From Trachythela sp. YZ-2020 (Eukaryota; Cnidaria; Anthozoa; Malacalcyonacea; Clavulariidae), in NCBI GenBank assembly GCA_016169945.1, contig JADLSH010000368.1, positions 2,170,001 to 2,234,000 on the forward strand: a stretch of 64,000 bases of DNA, in the 5' to 3' direction. Each line of letters begins with the position of its first letter. Position 1 is the stretch's first letter. The position numbers were made by a program, and so were the translations under genes. The notes under the pieces were generated by a model. That model did no database searches. It had not been told where the DNA came from and saw nothing but the letters and a program-made list of their open reading frames with translations. Below are positions 22,001 through 33,155 of the stretch, piece by piece.

Positions 22001-24568
22001 AATAAGACCAAAAACCCCCATTAGCAAACTGTGTCCCCAGACCCCTGCTACAACTTGCTCGGCGGCGCTACGCACCCTGTCGGCACCCCCCCCCCCAGAG
22101 CAAAATCTGAAAATCCGCCTATGGGTTATGCCGGATTTGATTGGTTCATTAACAATTTTCATTGCGAATTGTCCCCTGTAACATCGCCTTAAAGTTGCCA
22201 ATTTGTCAAGACTAAAAAACTTTTGGAATTCTATATTTTTATCTCAGGCACTTGAAAACCTGTTTGGTTGTGATACTCTAAAAGAAATAGATCTTACAGG
22301 GAAGAAAGTTGGTCCTCTTTGTAATCTGATCTTAAATAAGAACAGTCAGGTGAGAATGACAATTTGTATGTAGCTGGTGTGTAGATCATTTGCCTTGCTA
22401 TTATCAGGGATGGATCCAGCTTGACCTGATAGGGGGGAGTGCTAAGCGGGTGCTGGTCATGAAGCAGGGTGTTGCTGGCATCCGAGGCAGGGTGAATTCA
22501 GCCTCGTACCCAGGCGCTTTAACATGCTAAGCGGTTTGTTTTTTTTGGGTTTTTTTTTTTTATTTTTATTCAACTTCGCCTCAATGGCAGGGAGTCCACA
22601 ACAGCGTCAGCCAATTACTGTGGCCCCATTGTTAGTTCCTATGGGTTAGTATTAGAGGGAGGAAACCGGAGTACCCGGGGAAAACCCTCGAAGCACAGGA
22701 GAGAATCTCAACTTACATGAGTTATTTGAGCACACTGCCGATCTCATGTGAGTACCAACAGTGACCTCGACCTGTTGTGAAACAGGCTCAACTCAGTGGT
22801 AAGAGGCAGCGCGCTAACCGCTTCCGCCACCCGTGCTACCCTTGCGTGACGCGCGGGTGGAAACTGAAGTGCGCAGCCACGACGCGTTGTCCCGCTCGCT
22901 CTTCGCGTAACTGTGTAGCAAGCAAAGCGCCTGGGTACGAGGCTGGGGTGAATTGACATTGAGGAGCCCCCCCCCACAGGATCAAGGCTGTCATCTTGTC
23001 ACAAATTTTTTGAATTTGATATAGTTATTGCCCCCCCCCCTCCTGCACTCCCCAGGGTCGGCCAAGCATAGGAGAGGCGCACATCCCTGCATCCCCCCAG
23101 TAAATCTATCCCTGTTGTTAATTATGATAGAACTGTTTGTATTTGGTGGGTTTCATTACAGGCTTGACGGTGGTCAACTTCAGAAATGTTGACACTAATA
23201 GGAGCAAGAAAATTAAACTACATTTCTTAATTCTACCAACGATATAATTGACGATATAATGAAAGGAATTACTGTAACATTTTCTCACTGGTTCACCACA
23301 ATCTGCAGAGTGAAGTCTAGCTATTAACATTATCTTGTAACTCACTTTGCAGTTTATTTATTTGTTTTTTTCTCTTCCAGGGTTCATTTAGTCACTTCAG
23401 ACTAAATCAAGTTGATGAAAATCCTCTCTCAAGAAAGCGCAAGAGAGATTCAGGTACAAAACCTTCAGTTAATGCTCAGCTTTTAAAATTACTATTTTTG
23501 TGAGAAGTTTTCATAAGCATCAATTAATAGATGCTTTCTATTCAGGTGAAGAGAGTGATATTGAGAACAATGCTAAGACATTTAATGAAGAAAGGACGAA
23601 AGATGAAAAGACTAAAACACAAACATTGAAGACATTTGGATCTAATCCACAACCAGCATTAGAGAAGATTGAATTTAAGGTTTGTTGTACCTGATTTTTA
23701 TAAGAAGACAAGGACTAAATAGTATAGTCTATTAATTATATCAGTACCAGTCATATCATCAAGCATACACTTCTTATGAAAGTTCCCTGTTAGTGTACTG
23801 GGGCTGGTTGTACTGAAGCCCGTTTGGCGTTAAGCCTATCCGGTGGATAAAGTGTAAATATCGATCAATCTATACATTCATCGAAGAGCCAAGCTTAAAT
23901 TTTTCAACTTGAATAGAACAATTATGTTTGCAACTACATATTAATTAAGTGCATAAGATTTAAGTTAAGTCATTCACAAAATGTGTGAAAGTGTTATTTA
24001 ATTTTGGCTTATTCACCGTTTAAGCTAAACTGCGTTCATACAACCGGCCCCAGTTAAGTAGAGGTTTCACCACAGTTTGACTGTCAATCAAACCAACATC
24101 CAGCCTCATTTATACAACTGAACTACATAATATTACTGCATTTCAGTAAGCATTACTGGGCAGCAGATGATGACCAACTTCAGAAATATTGACACTATTC
24201 AGAGCAAACAAATTCTATTCTATTCTATTTATCCACCTCCAAATACAAGACCATTACATATGAAGTTATTTGATAACTGTTGGTTGATCTGCTGCATGTA
24301 GGATAGTGCTTTGAGTAAAACTTGCCTGAAGCTTGCCTTATTATGTGATTCATAGATGAGTACAAGATTCAAAGGTGGAGAGTATGACAGCGAGGAGACA
24401 GTTAATTGTTTTGTTAGATTCAAAGGAACCAATGTACTTGAAGGAATCAAGAATTTATGTGAATATGGTCTAGCCTCGCAACCATTACCATCCCATATCA
24501 AAAATATTCATTCCTTATCAAGAAATTATTTCATTTTAACCGACAAGAAAAGACCAAAAGAAAACTGA
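19094..24568 (+). CDS. CENPN: Centromere protein N (CENP-N/Chl4 family)
   Basis: Eight exons (19094-19243, 19319-19364, 21003-21085, 21447-21620, 22248-22349, 23381-23453, 23546-23679, 24356-24568) give 324 aa, against 339 aa in human. The N-terminal segment (MEYKTLRSFFMRFNKDKL, then ICTDNELAGEL) fits the pyrin-like N-terminal fold. The central block contains LLTRISVWNE and IHIPGSSHVLLSTVKAAY. The C-terminal block (LEKIEFKMSTRFKGG, FVRFKGTNVLEGIKNL, SRNYFIL) matches the CENP-N/Chl4 C-terminal domain that pairs with CENP-L. CENP-N recognises CENP-A nucleosomes in the constitutive centromere network. A basic RKRKRD segment near the exon 6/7 junction could be an NLS. Introns 2 and 5 are swollen by transposons. 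Identity rests on remembered family pattern, not on a search, but length and block order agree well. Confidence 0.88.
19400..20560. repeat. G/C-rich repeat debris in CENP-N intron 2
   Basis: Blocks with CCGACCGTCCGGGCAAAA, GGTGGGGCATTT and CCCCTACGTGGGGATTT recur within the intron in both orientations. They look like remnants of one or more non-coding transposons. No frame or clear terminal repeats could be defined. Confidence 0.5.
21800..22123. mobile_element. hAT-type MITE, 324 bp (CENP-N intron 4)
   Basis: Perfect 15-bp terminal inverted repeats CATAGGCGGATTTTC sit at both ends. They are flanked by an 8-bp target duplication with one mismatch: GGTTATAC (21792-21799) and GGTTATGC (22124-22131). 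Ends beginning CA and an 8-bp duplication are hallmarks of hAT transposition. The body is full of C-runs (GCACCCCC) and non-coding. Confidence 0.88.
22499..22945. mobile_element. hAT-type MITE with CAGCCTCGTACCCAGG ends, carrying a SINE
   Basis: Inverted ends CAGCCTCGTACCCAGGCGCTT (left) and its complement (right) are flanked by GGTGAATT on both sides; GGGTGAATT is shared if one more base is counted. That is an 8-bp target duplication, so a hAT element. A tRNA-derived SINE sits inside it at about 22540-22860. Confidence 0.85.
22535..22860 (-). mobile_element. tRNA-derived SINE nested in a hAT MITE
   Basis: Read on the minus strand, the head has a box-A-like GGTGGCGGAAGCGGTTAG and a weak box B (AGGTCGAGGTCAC). 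A GGGTACTCCGGTTTCC core follows, and the element ends in a poly-A tract interrupted by single T residues (22540-22565). Head, core and poly-A tail in this order are the standard SINE layout. Confidence 0.7.
23797..24055. repeat. Inverted-repeat element (CENP-N intron 7)
   Basis: ACTGGGGCTGGTTGTA on the left pairs with TACAACCGGCCCCAGT on the right, and GCGTTAAGC and GCTTAAACG-type blocks pair further in. It is about 259 bp and non-coding, with no clear target duplication. Confidence 0.6.
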
Positions 24569-25826
24569 GGTAAAACTTGTATTTAAGAGTGCCTCAAAAC
24601 TTTCCGGTTTTTTATATTGAATAGATTTCGTTGTAATTTGTATATATTTTGATTAAGCTAATTGTAAGATAGAACTTTTTAAACTTTAATCTAACTTGGC
24701 AAGCGAAACTAAGAACACATATATTACGTAAATGGACTTTATAGCTATATCATAACCTCGTGAGAACGATATTGCTCTATTTGAGTTAATATCATTAAAT
24801 TAAAATTTTTGAAAAAAGTTCTGTCAGTTTCCATCTAGTCCTCATTGAATAGGTCATAACTGAGGGTGTCTCAATATACTGTCATTTTTGCAGCAGTTGT
24901 TTTTTTATGGGGTATACCGTGTAAGATATTGCGTGCGCTGATGAACCAATGCGCTATATTGCTCTCAAAATGTCAGTTGAAGTTGACTATAACTTTGAGT
25001 TGACTTGGTAACATGAAAGGAATTTGAAAATGAATTTGACACTCAGAACCATGCGTGGGGGAACTTAAAACAAAATTCATAGCAGGAAGTACTAACTCAA
25101 ATATTTCCTTATGATCTATTTTAGTAAGTTTTATAAAATACTTCCATAATTTATAATTCATATTACTATTAGTTTCCGTTTTCAACATGTATGCATAATG
25201 TCCTCGACGAAGGCCTTCCAGACGAAGGGCCTTTGATCAGGTAGTTTGATCGTAAATGCATAATGTCCTCTTTACGCTAGAACAATTTTTCATTTCCCAT
25301 AATTTTGTATTCTGGTATTTCTTAATGAGCTATCATTACCACAAAAAGGAGTAGACTTACTTAATAATATTGTGTGAAATATGTATTTCCTCCCTACTTT
25401 AAATATATTAAGTCACACTAAAGCAAATATAACGAATTTTGTTTACGGAAATCGTCAAGAAGGCCAGACTTAGACTTAAGTACTTGACTTTGAAATGATG
25501 ATCAGAATAATCATCATTAATCATTAATTCTTCATAACTTTCAATTTATTCAACTATTTTTTGCTCCCAACCGCGTTTTGAAGTGTTTTTCGAATCATTC
25601 TTTTCCAGTATTTTCCACTAGATTAAAATATTCGTGTCATGATAAGTTGTGAACAGCGCCCAAACGGATAGAAGGTTCGACGAGGGAATAACAATGTGAA
25701 ACCGCAATTAAAAACACATTGTTAAATTGCACATGCTCAATATAAATGAAGGCGTGTATTGAGTATTAATAGGGAGTCATTTCAGGAGAGATTGGGATTT
25801 GAAGAGACTTGAACACGGAGTGAAAG
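24569..25826. other. Intergenic region, CENP-N to LECT2-like gene
   Basis: AT-rich, with no recognisable exon. A GACGAAGGCCTTCCAGACGA block near 25205 resembles a small inverted repeat. Confidence 0.4.
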
Positions 25827-27814
25827 ATGATTCAAAGTACTAGAATTTTGTTTGTCGTGTTTCTTCTCCTACTTACAGGTATCAATAATCTACTCTATGT
25901 ATTATATACATTTATAACCAACTCTTTAATTCGTATATTTACACATAGTCTTAATTCCGTGCGTGTCCACACATTGAACCACAAATCTCCGCTATTTATT
26001 TTCTTACAAATCCTATACGTGTTGTTATTTGACAGACATAAACATATTATAATATGTTACTCCATCTATGTTTCTAGAGAATGCAGTTGAAAGTTTAAAA
26101 CTTGGACAGCTATGTAGTTCAAATTGTGGAAATGCAGTCCGTGGATGTGACAGTCAGGGATGTGGGTATTACGGAGCGCCAAGGTAATTAGATCGTCATT
26201 ATAACCTTGATAGAAAACAGGTAGCACGTAATGGGTATGATCGGTAGGACCCATGCAAGGCACCTGCCAGCAAAGTAGAAATTATGAAAAGTATTTGTAA
26301 TAGGTGTTAAATATATTAGTTTATTATATAAAGTATAGTGCTTTATAGAGATTTCGAGCACTGATAAAACTGATAATCTCACATGTGAGATTATTTATGA
26401 TAATCTCACATGTGAAAATTATCGCTTTTGAAGTTTATGAAAATGGATATTTTATTTTTGTTTGAAAAGATTGTCCTTTCTATAATAAACAGAAAAATAC
26501 ATGGATGCTTGGAAATACCAGATTTATTTCTCGTGTTCAACATGGTCAACATGATATCTCACTCGTTCGCTGCGCTCACTCGTGAGATATCATGTTCAAC
26601 ACTCGAAATAAATCTGGTATTTCCGCGCACCCATGTATTATTCTCTCTCTCTCTATATATATATATATAGATGAATCAAGAAATGATTCCAGTAGTAAAG
26701 AAGGATACAGAAAGTAAACGAGACATGCAAGCGGAAAGACAAATAGACAGACAATGAAACAAGAAATAAACAGACAGAAAGAGAGAGGAGTAGATAGGTA
26801 GACAAATGACTTGCAACTATCTTACAATATTTCAGAGGCAGTCGTACCCACAAAGGTAGTGATGTAGTGTGTACCCCAGGAAGTCTCGTCATGGCACCAT
26901 TTTCTGGAAAGATTTTACGTCGTTCATTTCCTTATGCAAACAACAATAAACCTTACAACAATGGACTGTATATTGAAGGAACAGGAGACGCCCAGGGTAA
27001 GATATGACTTCTATGAATACACTTTCCTCACCACATCATACATGGTTAGGTTATCGTGCAGCAGACGGCAGTGAACAATTAATTAAATAATATTCATTCT
27101 TTTCAGTATGTAGTGTATATAGTTTTGCTCCTAAAAATGGCCACAGCAGGCCTGGAGAAAAGTATTTTTTTTCTGTGACAACTGTTATATTCTGGCATTC
27201 TGGCTAACTAGGCAGGGAGTTGCAAGGAATGAAAAACGAAGCGTAAATGCCATAGTCTATCCAGTCAGTGTAAATTACACATTGTTTAAGTTGTATGGTT
27301 AAACTTGACCACCCTAGCCCTCCAAGCATTTGTTAACCTAACATCTACACTGCTATTTAGTCCACCCATTTATCCATCCCTCCACAGATTTCTTGAGTTT
27401 GATTGTTTCTTTCATTATTTGTTTGTATTTCATTCATTCTTTTTGTCCTTTCCTTCATTCTTTTTTCTCACTGAATCAAAAAAATTTCTGAGAACCTAAA
27501 AATTGTCTGAGAACCTAAAAATTCTCAGAAATAGTCTGAGACCAAATGGTCCTGTGGTCCGATCCACCCCTTGGCCACAGTTTTACAATTCTACAGTAAA
27601 CCACTTCATTACATTGACGCATCTCTGACTATCTTTATTATTAGGTTATCGAGCAAAGATATTCTATTTCACTCCGTCTCAAACTTCAGGGACAATTAAG
27701 AAAGGTTCAATGTTGGGAACATCACAAGCACTTCCTTATCAAGGGATCACACAACATTTACATCTACAACTTTATAAAGATGGTGTCATTATTAACCCTA
27801 AGCAATATTTGTGA
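25827..27814 (+). CDS. LECT2-like secreted M23-fold protein
   Basis: Four exons (25827-25878, 26078-26183, 26836-26996, 27645-27814) give 162 aa; human LECT2 is 151 aa. The N-terminus (ILFVVFLLLLTG) is a signal peptide. The mature part has the LECT2 cysteine pattern (LCSSNCGNAVRGCDSQGCG), then THKGSDVVC with the first zinc-site His and Asp, MAPFSGKI, NNGLYIEG, and HLHL with the last His of the M23 HxH motif. LECT2 keeps the zinc-binding half of the M23 peptidase fold but acts in vertebrates as a chemotactic or hepatokine-like signal, not as a known protease. In an invertebrate it could equally bind bacterial cell-wall material; that is open. The gene is followed by repeats and no clear polyadenylation signal was found. 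Confidence 0.93.
26498..26640. repeat. Foldback element (LECT2-like intron 2)
   Basis: Arms GAAATACCAGATTTATTTCT and the complementary AAATAAATCTGGTATTTC enclose GATATCTCACTCG and CTCACTCGTGAGATATC, making a near-complete hairpin. AATCTCACATGTGAGATT palindromes at 26379-26411 may belong to the same family. Confidence 0.75.
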
Positions 27815-27954
27815 CAGAAATTTCAAGTATAGTTGTTTATTTCTATTTTGTGAAAAGTGGTAAATTTGTATGAACGTCATATTACATCAACTAAGATATA
27901 AGTAAAGGCTATAGACTAACCTCTTAACTTCTTGTCCACAAAACCTTAAAGCCT

Positions 27955-28350
27955 CGTTTTCACGTTAAGGGGTCAATTCAAAAACAGAAAAAGTGGCCAA
28001 ATCTGCCCAAAAGTAAAGGGGTTAGCCTTAACAAAAAGTTAAGGGGTTAACCTTTACTTTTTGGTCATTTTTAGAAAATGTGGCCAATTTTGGCCAAAAA
28101 GTAAAGGGGTTAGCCTTAACTTTTTGGTCAAAATCGTACCAATCCAAAATGAATATTTGGCCAAAATGTCGTTCAAAAAGTATTGAAATTTCCTTCAAAA
28201 AGTTCACTGACGTATACTTAGTTAGACTACATATGACTACACTGACTTTAACTATACTAGTATAGGTCAGTGGGTGAAATCCAGTGGTTCCACTTTGAAG
28301 GAAGTTTCCTTTTGGAAGGAAACTTTGACAAAATGATGGAAATATAGAAT
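27955..28350. repeat. AAAGTAAAGGGGTTAGCC tandem/inverted block
   Basis: The motif AAAGTAAAGGGGTTAGCC occurs at about 28010 and 28098, with inverted forms between (AAGTTAAGGGGTTAACC). The adjacent AAGTATTGAAATTTCCTTC at 28180 is the inverse of a block at 3477-3520. Non-coding. Confidence 0.6.
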
Positions 28351-28359
28351 AATCAAAAT

Positions 28360-28590
28360 ATGAGAATAATCAAAATATTGACAAAAAAGCACAACTCTCG
28401 CCATAAAAGTGTACGCAATCTGTTCCAAAGACATTATATCCAGATTATATTTTTCTCACGCACGCTGTCATGATCACACGTGCACAATGCACACATGCCA
28501 TCAAATGCTCTTGACAAACATTAGACCTGGGTATTAGACCGTTAGAGTTATAAAATTGAACACCCAGGTGAATAGTTTGCTCACAATATT
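28360..28590. repeat. Dispersed repeat, copy 2 (copy 1 at 1480-2039)
   Basis: Carries the same ATATTGACAAAAAAGCAC and GACCTGGGTATTAGACCG blocks as copy 1, but about 250 bp between them is deleted. Confidence 0.7.
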
Positions 28591-28827
28591 TGTTCTCTAA
28601 AAGCCGGAATCTCTAAAACCCGGAACACGGCGTGTGATGCGGCAGTGGCCTGGGACGAGCATGTTTTCGCGCGAAAATCAAAAACAATTTCTCATTTCTT
28701 TAATTAAAATATTGGTTTTGCTATGGTACAATATATTTTTGGTGTAGAAACACTGTAGAAACCGTTGTGAGAGAGATTTAATGTGGAATTTAATGTCCTT
28801 GATAGCTCTTTGGCTTTCCCGACTTCC

Positions 28828-28883
28828 ATGGCGGCGAAAATACATTTTTACAACGATGATAATAACAGCACCTTAGAATGTGG
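28828..28883 (+). other. Possible orphan first coding exon
   Basis: ATGGCGGCG in a good initiation context opens 18 codons (MAAKIHFYNDDNNSTLEC plus two bases) and reaches a strong GTATGT donor. It does not join in frame to the exon at 31776, so at least one linking exon would be missing. It may be the start of a real gene, or the first exon of one broken by the repeats that follow. Confidence 0.3.
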
Positions 28884-29039
28884 GTATGTCGAAGTTTTTG
28901 CTTAATATCTCATGCTTATATTTTAAGAGTTTGTTCCAAATCGAAGTCTATTCTTAGGACATATCAAGACTGAAAACGATTGTTTTCCAGTAGACCACAT
29001 TAGTATGAGAACACAATGTTCAGCAGTATATAGCTGTGT

Positions 29040-31600
29040 GTTTTTAATAAAATATTAGCCAAACTGATCGATTAAACTTTTTTATGAATTGTATCTTAAA
29101 ATTTCGAGTGTAAGGTTTGTGCTGCTATGATGCTTTCTACCGCTAAAACGGGTGTGAAAATCTATACAACATAGTCAGTGGCGCTGCCAGGCTTGTAGAA
29201 GTGGGGAGGACTTTTCGAAAACCGAAGGCTCGAAGGACCGCTATGGGGGTGCGGGGTATGCTCTAGATTTGAAATCTGGAGTCCCTGAAATGCGATTTCC
29301 AGCATTTTGGGAGTAAGATTATACAGAATTCGGAAGATTATAAAGTACACGAAACACACTATTTTTCACGAGTATTTTTATGTATAAGGTAATATATTCC
29401 AGCCATGTGAATTCTTCGTCCCATTTCTTTTGAAATTTGAAGTTTCGCCCTGCTATTACGGATGGTGGAAAATCTAAGACAGGTCTTATCGGTCCAGATT
29501 CAACAACGAAGGCTCTGTTCGCCTCACACACAATTTCACTTGACGGATCTCTTCCTTCAAACATTTTTCGTTCCATTCGCCCAAATTTTAGTTGATATAA
29601 AACCTCTAGTTGTGTAACAACAAGTGTCAAGCTGCAGCTAATTACCATATGATGCGAGAGCCGCGAATTGCGCAAGGCGCACCGGAACAGCAGGCCCAAA
29701 CTGACGCATAGCCTGCAGGGCATACGCTCAAATCACTCTTTGAGTAACCCCCATGAACTTTGACACATAACCTCACAACAGCATGTTAATATAAAAATAC
29801 CCAAAGGAAATACGAGGTACAATCATTTTTTTACGGCGTTCGTAACCAACACCTGCAATTTTCTAATTGTAAATACAGCACAAATGAGACTGTCAAGATC
29901 ACAAGACGATCTCTGCATCTCTCTTCACTATACCCCCTATTTGGTTTATCTAAATAGCTGGACTGTTAAACGTACACCCCCCCCCCACTTTTCTAATTGG
30001 ATTTGGACGAATTAGAAAAGTGAGTCTGGGGGGGACGTGTCCTCCACGTGGCACCGCCTCTGAACATAGTCGAATTTTTAAGCAATAGTATGAATGGATT
30101 TTGCGCAAATTGTTTGGGTATAAATGTCTATACTATTAAAACACGCGCTGTATATTCTATAGTCTGACAGATGCAAACAGCCAAACACCCACTATTGTAT
30201 CTTAAAATTTCGGGTTTTATAGGCTTGTGCATGATGCTTTATAGTACTAAAACGGGTGTGAAAAATCTATATAACATAGTCGAATTTCGAAGCAATAGTA
30301 TGAATGGAATTTGCGCAAATTGTTTCTGAATATCGAAACTCTAAATCACGGCTGTTATTGTTTAGTTAGACATGATGTATTAAACAGGCATGTATTGTAC
30401 TATTATTGTAGATTTGACGGTTGAGTGGGATAAATCTACCTGAAAAATACTTCGACATGTGTCATTGTAGCTTGAATATCTTTAAAGATTTGTGTTATGG
30501 TTCTTCTATACCGTTAGAAGGAGGGTAAAAATGTGCACAAGGAGCGCATTTGATCACGATGATTTGATGAAACGTGCTTGCAGGCTAACATGGATCGTCA
30601 CTGCGCTAAATTTTGTACATTTGTACATAACATTGGATTGGAGTTAGCATATATTATGTAGCCTCGTATATAAAAGCAGTTGCATACTTGCATCAAATGC
30701 GCTCTTTGTGAAGATTGCTTCGAAATTCGACTATGTCTATGTTATTACGCTTTTTCCAAAGATTTACAGCAATATTTTATCAGAATTGAGGTGCCTCTGT
30801 AGACTTCTATATAATTATTCAGGAAGACTTGAAATAGACCTGAATTTTACAGTCTCTAAAACTCAATTTTAAGGCCAAGGTCCCCGTTTGTTTCACAAAA
30901 AACTGTACAAAGGTCACTGTGGTTATATCGTGCAGATTTTTACGCTCCTTCCAACGGCATAGAGCAACCATAACACAAAAACAGATATTCAAACTACAAT
31001 AATAGTAATATATGTATAACGAAATAATAACAGCGGTGATTTCGATATTCAGAAACAATTTGCGCAAATTCCATTCATACTATTGCTTCGAAATTAGATT
31101 ATGTTGTATAGATTTTCTCACCCGTTTTAGCGATATAAAGCATTATTAGCAGCGCAAGTCTATAAAACCCGAATTTTAAATAGATATTCACAATACAATT
31201 CTTAGTATTTACATCGTGTCAGACTATAGAATTTACAGCGCGTGCTCTAGTTTAGACATCTATGTTGAGAAAACATTTGCGCAAAATCCAGTCATACTAT
31301 TGCTTAGAATTTGGACTATGTTGTATAGATTCACGCCCGTTTTTGTGGTATAAAGCATGATAGTAACACAACCCTTGAAAACCCGAAATTCTAAATATAT
31401 ATTCAATCCTGTCAGACAATAGAATTACAGCGCTGATTAAGACTATATTCAGAAACGATTTTCGCAAAATCTACTTAAATGATTGTTTAGAAATTCGGAT
31501 ATGTTGTACAGATTTTTACGCTCTTTCCAACGGTACAGAGCAATAGAGTATAATGTGCCTTGAAACCCCGAATTCGGGTTCGTACTTCGGTTTCAGCTAC
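29040..31600. repeat. Large foldback array of 180-220 bp units, split by a hAT element
   Basis: Units with AAGCAATAGTATGAATGGA, TTTGCGCAAATTGTTT and AAAACGGGTGTGAAAA recur on the plus strand at about 29090-29175, 30063-30185 and 30188-30360. They appear inverted at about 31050-31268, 31269-31451 and 31452-31600. A centre at 30480-31030 has its own smaller inverted repeats (GAGCGCATTTGATCA and TGCATCAAATGCGCTC). The whole can fold into a long imperfect hairpin. No protein is encoded; it could be a satellite-derived or foldback element. Confidence 0.75.
29176..30062. mobile_element. Non-autonomous hAT element, 887 bp
   Basis: The left end is CAGTGGCGCTGCCA and the right end, inverted, is CAGAGGCGGTGCCA. 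AACATAGT flanks both sides (29168-29175, 30063-30070) as an 8-bp target duplication. Sister units near 30270 show the uninterrupted AACATAGTCGAATTT, confirming the junctions. An internal 134-codon minus-strand frame does not resemble a transposase, so the element is non-autonomous. Its body shares a block with 541-600. Confidence 0.9.
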
Positions 31601-31775
31601 GCGTTTTTACATTAATTACAGTAAAACGGAAGTCGATAACTTGTGGTAATTAAATTATGCGAACTGTTGAAATAATGACGTTTTTTTAGGTTTCCTCTGT
31701 AGACTGTAGTAACCACTGATCTGAGAGTAGTAACACTTTTTAATTTACATCCTTTCTTTGTTTACTATTCAACAG

Positions 31776-31900
31776 CGCTGGATAATCCACTGGCAATATC
31801 TCGTGAAATGGAGAAACAAATAACATCTCAGAACAAGAAATTGAGGCATTCCATTGAGAAACTGAGTGAAATTCAAGAGGATGTAAAACCTTTCAGACAG
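31776..31900 (+). pseudogene. Orphan exon encoding a coiled-coil-like segment
   Basis: A strong acceptor (TTTACTATTCAACAG) and donor (CAGACAG then GTGAGT) bound 125 bp. In one frame it reads LDNPLAISREMEKQI, KKLRHSIEKLSEIQ and DVKPFRQ, a charged helical segment. No following exon is seen before the minus-strand astacin gene, and no preceding exon joins cleanly. It may belong to a gene damaged by the foldback repeats, to an alternative exon, or to a gene spanning the astacin locus. Product not recognised. Confidence 0.45.
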
Positions 31901-32047
31901 GTGAGTGTTGAATGAGCTCAGCTGTTGTCTGTGTCTTAAAGTGTTTTAATAATTTTCAGATAATTCAGACACGAACCACAACATCTTATTGTAGAATACT
32001 ACCTACACTGGACCACCACGATTGAGATATCTTTTTCAGGTGGTTCA

Positions 32048-32250
32048 GACACAAACCGGGCTTCGGTGGCACAGTCATGAGAGCAAGCACCTTTTGCTTC
32101 TGAGATTGTGCTTTCGATTCTCGTTGGGGACTCTTATGTGAAAAGAGTCTGTCAACGGTCTACCGAAATTTGTGGGGTTTCTCTCGGTACTCCGGTTTTC
32201 TCCCACAGGGAATTTTGACAGGGTGGGTTTGGATAAGCCCCAAACTAACC
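32048..32250 (+). mobile_element. tRNA-derived SINE (GGGCTTCGGTGGC family)
   Basis: The head reads CTTCGGTGGCACAGTC with box-A spacing, followed by a box-B-like CTTTCGATTCTC, then the core TACTCCGGTTTTCTCCCAC and AGGGTGGGTTT. The same order occurs inverted at 42045-42305. Confidence 0.7.
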
Positions 32251-33155
32251 CTTCGATTGTAGCTGTGTCATATGATGGAAGCCAGAGAGAAAGAAATAAG
32301 TTTTCTTTCATCAAAACAATGCTTTTCCAGTGATAAAAAAACTGGTCAGAGGCAAAGGGGGACCAAAGGATTTGAAATCAGGTCCTGTGGTGCTTCAAAC
32401 TATCCCCAAACGTTTGGAAAAGGGCCAAAACCTCTTTCTTTCATCAAAACAATGATTTCCAAGTGATAAAAACATGTTTTAGAATTTTTGGTCAAAGGCA
32501 TTTGATCACAGGATATGAAATTAGGCTCTGTGGTCCCCCCTTTGGTTTTCAATATTTTTTCAAATCATGAAGTGTTTATCACACAAAATCATGGCCTAAA
32601 TTCTTTGTGGTAGTTTTTTGCAAGCCAGTGTCTGTCCAAAAACTTTTTATTAGAAAGTCGAAATGATGAATTATAGGATGCTAAATGTTTTTAAAATAGG
32701 AAACAAATTATGAGACATAAAATTTATTTTAATATATTTTAATAAATAATGTTACATAAACACTTTTCAATATTCATTATATTATGATCATACTCTACAT
32801 ATGTAATTATCAATTTGGAAATTAATTATGCTACAAACCATTTATTGAAACTAATTATCAACAGTTTCTTACATTCAACACTTAAATTATTCAAAATTAT
32901 CTTTTATTATTTTATGACAATATTTTGGAGTATAACTCCAGCATCATAATAATATATATCTACAAAACATTAACCATAGAGATTTTCACCAATGTAAGAA
33001 TGCATATGTGTGATCATTGCTATCATGACATTGTGTGGTATAATTGTCACACAAGTGTTATCCTGCATTTTTCCAGAGCACAATGCATCACAAGTTGGCA
33101 TTATACATTTAGTAAAATATCTCTCTACAATAGTCTGAGAACAGTGAAATATTGT

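Larger units (their letters stand above)
22405..23114. mobile_element. Outer element of a three-deep nest (CENP-N intron 5)
   Basis: The left end reads CAGGGATGGATCCAG and the right end is the inverted GTAAATCTATCCCTG, so both start CAGGGATrGAT when read inwards. No matching target duplication was found, so the superfamily is a guess (hAT-like ends). The hAT MITE at 22499-22945 is inserted inside it. Confidence 0.55.

Noticed and set aside
29319..29723. 134-aa minus-strand protein
   Set aside because: It lies inside the hAT element, shows no transposase motifs and no splice context.
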